A stretch of DNA of 14,823 nucleotides, taken from positions 1-14,823 of the forward strand of contig DBMJ01000014.1 in NCBI GenBank assembly GCA_002298125.1, given 5' to 3'. Positions 12,628-14,823 of the stretch are shown in pieces. Numbering within the stretch: the stretch's first letter is position 1; each line of letters starts with the position of its first letter. The notes beneath the pieces are model-generated. The model was given only the letters and a program-made list of their open reading frames with translations, searched no databases and was not told the DNA's origin. The stretch comes from Clostridium sp. UBA701 (lineage in GTDB: Bacteria; Bacillota; Clostridia; Clostridiales; Clostridiaceae). The translations under genes were made by a program, and so were the position numbers.

Positions 12628-12660
12628 TAAAACTGTTTTGGCTCTGCCAAAACAGTTTTA
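12628..12660 (+). terminator. Terminator-like hairpin between rpsG and fusA
   Basis: A perfect 15-pair stem (12628-12642 with 12646-12660) has only the three-base loop TCT. The run TTTT lies inside the stem end and is followed by ATGGTATTTTT, so the U-tract is broken and termination is probably partial. It begins three bases after the rpsG stop. Because I see no good promoter in the 52 bases between it and fusA, complete termination would leave fusA unexpressed. Confidence 0.6.
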
Positions 12661-12712
12661 TGGTATTTTTAATTTGCTGATTGAAACATGCTAGCTGAGA
12701 GGAGGAAAAAAA

Positions 12713-14776
12713 TTGGCAAGACAGTTTCCATTAGAAAAGTTTCGTAATATCGGAATAATGGCCCATATAGATGCTGGTAAGACTACAACTACTGAGCGTA
12801 TATTATTCTATACAGGCAAGACTCATAAAATCGGAGAAGTTCATGAAGGCGCTGCTACAATGGATTGGATGGAGCAAGAGCAGGAGAGAGGTATCACTAT
12901 TACTTCTGCTGCGACAACTTGTCAATGGAAAGGTCATAGTATAAACATTATAGACACACCAGGACACGTAGATTTCACTGTAGAAGTTGAAAGATCACTA
13001 AGAGTACTGGACGGAGCTGTTGCTGTATTTTGTGCAAAGGGCGGGGTTGAGCCCCAATCTGAAACTGTTTGGAGACAGGCAGACAAATACGGTGTACCAA
13101 GAATAGCTTATGTAAACAAAATGGATATAATGGGTGCTGACTTTTTCAGAGTAGTAGGTATGCTAAGGGATAGACTTCATGCAAATGCAGTACCTATTCA
13201 GTTGCCTATAGGAAAAGAGGAGGCCTTCCTAGGACTTATCGATCTTATTAAAAACGAAGCCGTTATATATACTGATGATCTAGGCAAGGTAGAAGAATCA
13301 AGAGAAATTCCTGAGGACATGAAGGAATTAGCTCAAGAATATAGAAATGCTATGATTGAATCCATAGCAGAATTAGATGAAGAATTGATGATGAAGTATT
13401 TAGAGGGAGAAGAGCTTACTGAAGAAGAACTTCGTAAAGCACTAAGACAGGGTGTTATAGCTAATCAGATAGTTCCTGTTGTTTGTGGTTCCTCTTATAA
13501 AAACAAGGGTGTTCAGCATATGATAGATTCTGTTGTTGAATATCTTCCATCACCAATCGATATCCCTGCAGTAAAGGGTACTAACCCTGATAATGGAGAG
13601 GAAGAGGAAAGACAGACTGATGATAATGAGCCTATGGCAGCATTGGCCTTCAAGATCGCTACAGATCCTTTCGTTGGTAGGCTTGCTTTCACCAGAGTAT
13701 ACTCTGGTATAATGCAGAGTGGTACTTACGTGTACAATTCCAACAAGGGTAAGAGAGAAAGAATCGGAAGACTTGTAAAAATGCATGCTAATCACAGACA
13801 AGAGGTTGAGGAATTAAGAGCAGGAGACATCGGTGCTGTGGTTGGTCTTAAGGACACCACCACTGGAGAAACTCTATGCGATGAGAACAAATCAATTATC
13901 CTTGAAAGTATGGAATTCCCAGAACCAGTTATAAATGTAGCTATAGAGCCTAAGACTAAGGCTGGACAGGAAAAGATGGGTATAGCTCTTTCTAAGCTTA
14001 CTGAAGAAGATCCAACCTTAAAGACTTGGACAGATCAGGAAACTGGTCAGGTTATTATAGCAGGTATGGGTGAGCTTCACCTTGAAATCATCGTTGATAG
14101 ACTTCAAAGAGAGTTCAAGGTTGAATGTAATGTAGGTAAACCACAGGTTGCTTACAAAGAAACCATCAGAAAAGCTGTTAAGGCTGAAGGTAAGTTTGTT
14201 AGACAGTCTGGTGGACGTGGACAATACGGTCACTGCTGGATAGAACTTATACCTAATGAAGGAGCTTATATATTTGAAAATGCCATCGTAGGTGGAGCAA
14301 TTCCTAAGGAATACATTTCTCCTATCGATGCAGGTATTCAAGAAGCATCAAAGAGTGGTGTAATTGCTGGATACCCAGTTCTTAATTTCAAGGTTAAACT
14401 ATTTGATGGTTCTTACCATGATGTTGACTCCTCAGAAATGGCCTTCAAAATTGCAGGTTCTATGGCCTTTAAAAATGCCATGGCAAAGGCAGACCCAGTG
14501 TTGCTTGAACCTATGATGAAGGTTGAAGTTACTGTACCTGAAGAGTACATGGGAGACGTAATGGGAGACATCAACTCAAGGAGAGGTAGAATCGAAGGTA
14601 TGGAACTAAGAGCAGGTGCTCAGGTTATAAGATCTTTCGTACCACTTTCTGAGATGTTTGGATACGCTACTGTATTAAGATCAAGAACTCAAGGTAGAGG
14701 CGTTTATGTTATGGAATTCGACCACTACGAAGAAGTTCCAAAGAGCATACAAGAACAGGTTGTAGCTCAAAAATAA
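12713..14776 (+). CDS. fusA: Translation elongation factor G
   Basis: EF-G is the GTPase that translocates tRNA and mRNA and helps recycle ribosomes. At 687 residues it is a standard EF-G1. GTPase motifs are AHIDAGKT (17-24), RGIT (59-62), DTPGHVD (81-87, with catalytic His85) and NKMD (135-138). The domain IV part begins near SGGRGQYGHCW, and the tip loop GSYHDVDSSE contains His569. The start is TTG at 12713, seven bases after GAGAGGAGG (12697-12705), giving MARQFPLEKFRNIG. The frame ends in tandem TAA TAA. tuf follows 40 bases later without a terminator. No strong promoter is seen upstream, so expression probably relies on readthrough of the hairpin at 12628-12660. Confidence 0.98.
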   Translation: MARQFPLEKFRNIGIMAHIDAGKTTTTERILFYTGKTHKIGEVHEGAATMDWMEQEQERGITITSAATTCQWKGHSINIIDTPGHVDFTVEVERSLRVLDGAVAVFCAKGGVEPQSETVWRQADKYGVPRIAYVNKMDIMGADFFRVVGMLRDRLHANAVPIQLPIGKEEAFLGLIDLIKNEAVIYTDDLGKVEESREIPEDMKELAQEYRNAMIESIAELDEELMMKYLEGEELTEEELRKALRQGVIANQIVPVVCGSSYKNKGVQHMIDSVVEYLPSPIDIPAVKGTNPDNGEEEERQTDDNEPMAALAFKIATDPFVGRLAFTRVYSGIMQSGTYVYNSNKGKRERIGRLVKMHANHRQEVEELRAGDIGAVVGLKDTTTGETLCDENKSIILESMEFPEPVINVAIEPKTKAGQEKMGIALSKLTEEDPTLKTWTDQETGQVIIAGMGELHLEIIVDRLQREFKVECNVGKPQVAYKETIRKAVKAEGKFVRQSGGRGQYGHCWIELIPNEGAYIFENAIVGGAIPKEYISPIDAGIQEASKSGVIAGYPVLNFKVKLFDGSYHDVDSSEMAFKIAGSMAFKNAMAKADPVLLEPMMKVEVTVPEEYMGDVMGDINSRRGRIEGMELRAGAQVIRSFVPLSEMFGYATVLRSRTQGRGVYVMEFDHYEEVPKSIQEQVVAQK

Positions 14777-14816
14777 TAAAAAATTACTTTTTTAGTATAA
14801 AAGGAGGAAAAGAAAA

Positions 14817-14823
14817 ATGGCAA
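14817..14823 (+). CDS. tuf: Start of elongation factor Tu (cut by window edge)
   Basis: Only ATG GCA A is present, encoding Met-Ala and the first base of the next codon. The upstream AAAGGAGG (14800-14807) at nine bases marks a real start. The identity rests on the conserved str operon order, where tuf follows fusA, and on EF-Tu proteins beginning Met-Ala-Lys. The sequence itself does not prove it. Confidence 0.75.

Noticed and set aside
1..14823. Defence system, mobile element, CRISPR array or novel gene cluster
   Set aside because: Every substantial plus-strand frame is an identified core gene in its conserved order. I see no repeats of array type, no integrase or transposase, and no gap large enough for an unknown gene.

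Overview
The window is the classic bacterial translation and transcription core locus of a low-GC Gram-positive bacterium, all on the plus strand. Gene order is rpmG-secE-nusG-rplK-rplA-rplJ-rplL-rpoB-rpoC-(L7Ae-family gene)-rpsL-rpsG-fusA-tuf. The AT-rich spacers, strong GGAGG ribosome-binding sites, Firmicutes-type RpoC without large insertions, an L7Ae-like gene between rpoC and rpsL, and RpoB and RpoC sequences that read like those of Clostridium all point to the Clostridiaceae. Species cannot be assigned from the sequence alone.

Layout. A terminator at 20-50 closes whatever lies upstream. A promoter (91-119) then starts rpmG-secE-nusG-rplK-rplA. L1-operator-like hairpins sit separately in front of rplK (1219-1246) and rplA (1751-1777). 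A second promoter (2486-2514) lies directly after the rplA stop and drives an L10-type attenuation leader, rplJ and rplL, ending at a strong terminator (3612-3645). A 368-base intergenic region (3592-3959) holds the rpoB promoter(s) and leader, followed by rpoB and rpoC. A third stop-adjacent promoter (11225-11253) and a long leader hairpin precede the L7Ae-family gene, rpsL and rpsG. A terminator-like hairpin (12628-12660) separates rpsG from fusA, and the first codons of tuf close the window.

Function. The genes supply the secretion channel (SecE), transcription elongation (NusG, RpoB, RpoC), the ribosomal GTPase-associated centre (L11, L10, L7/L12), the L1 stalk, the small-subunit decoding and head proteins (S12, S7), and the elongation factors EF-G and EF-Tu. 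Four start codons are non-ATG (rpmG GTG, rpoC TTG, rpsG GTG, fusA TTG). Starts for rplL, rpoB and rpsG were placed at the ribosome-binding site rather than at the longest open frame.

I see no mobile element, CRISPR array, tRNA, rRNA, minus-strand gene or unknown protein family. Everything worth a second look is regulatory and lies between genes: four near-identical extended -10 promoters, duplicated L1 sites, an L10 attenuator with a readable alternative fold, hairpins that appear to remodel the ribosome-binding sites of nusG and rplJ, and structured spacers before the L7Ae-family gene, rpsG and fusA. All RNA folds were found by eye and not computed.
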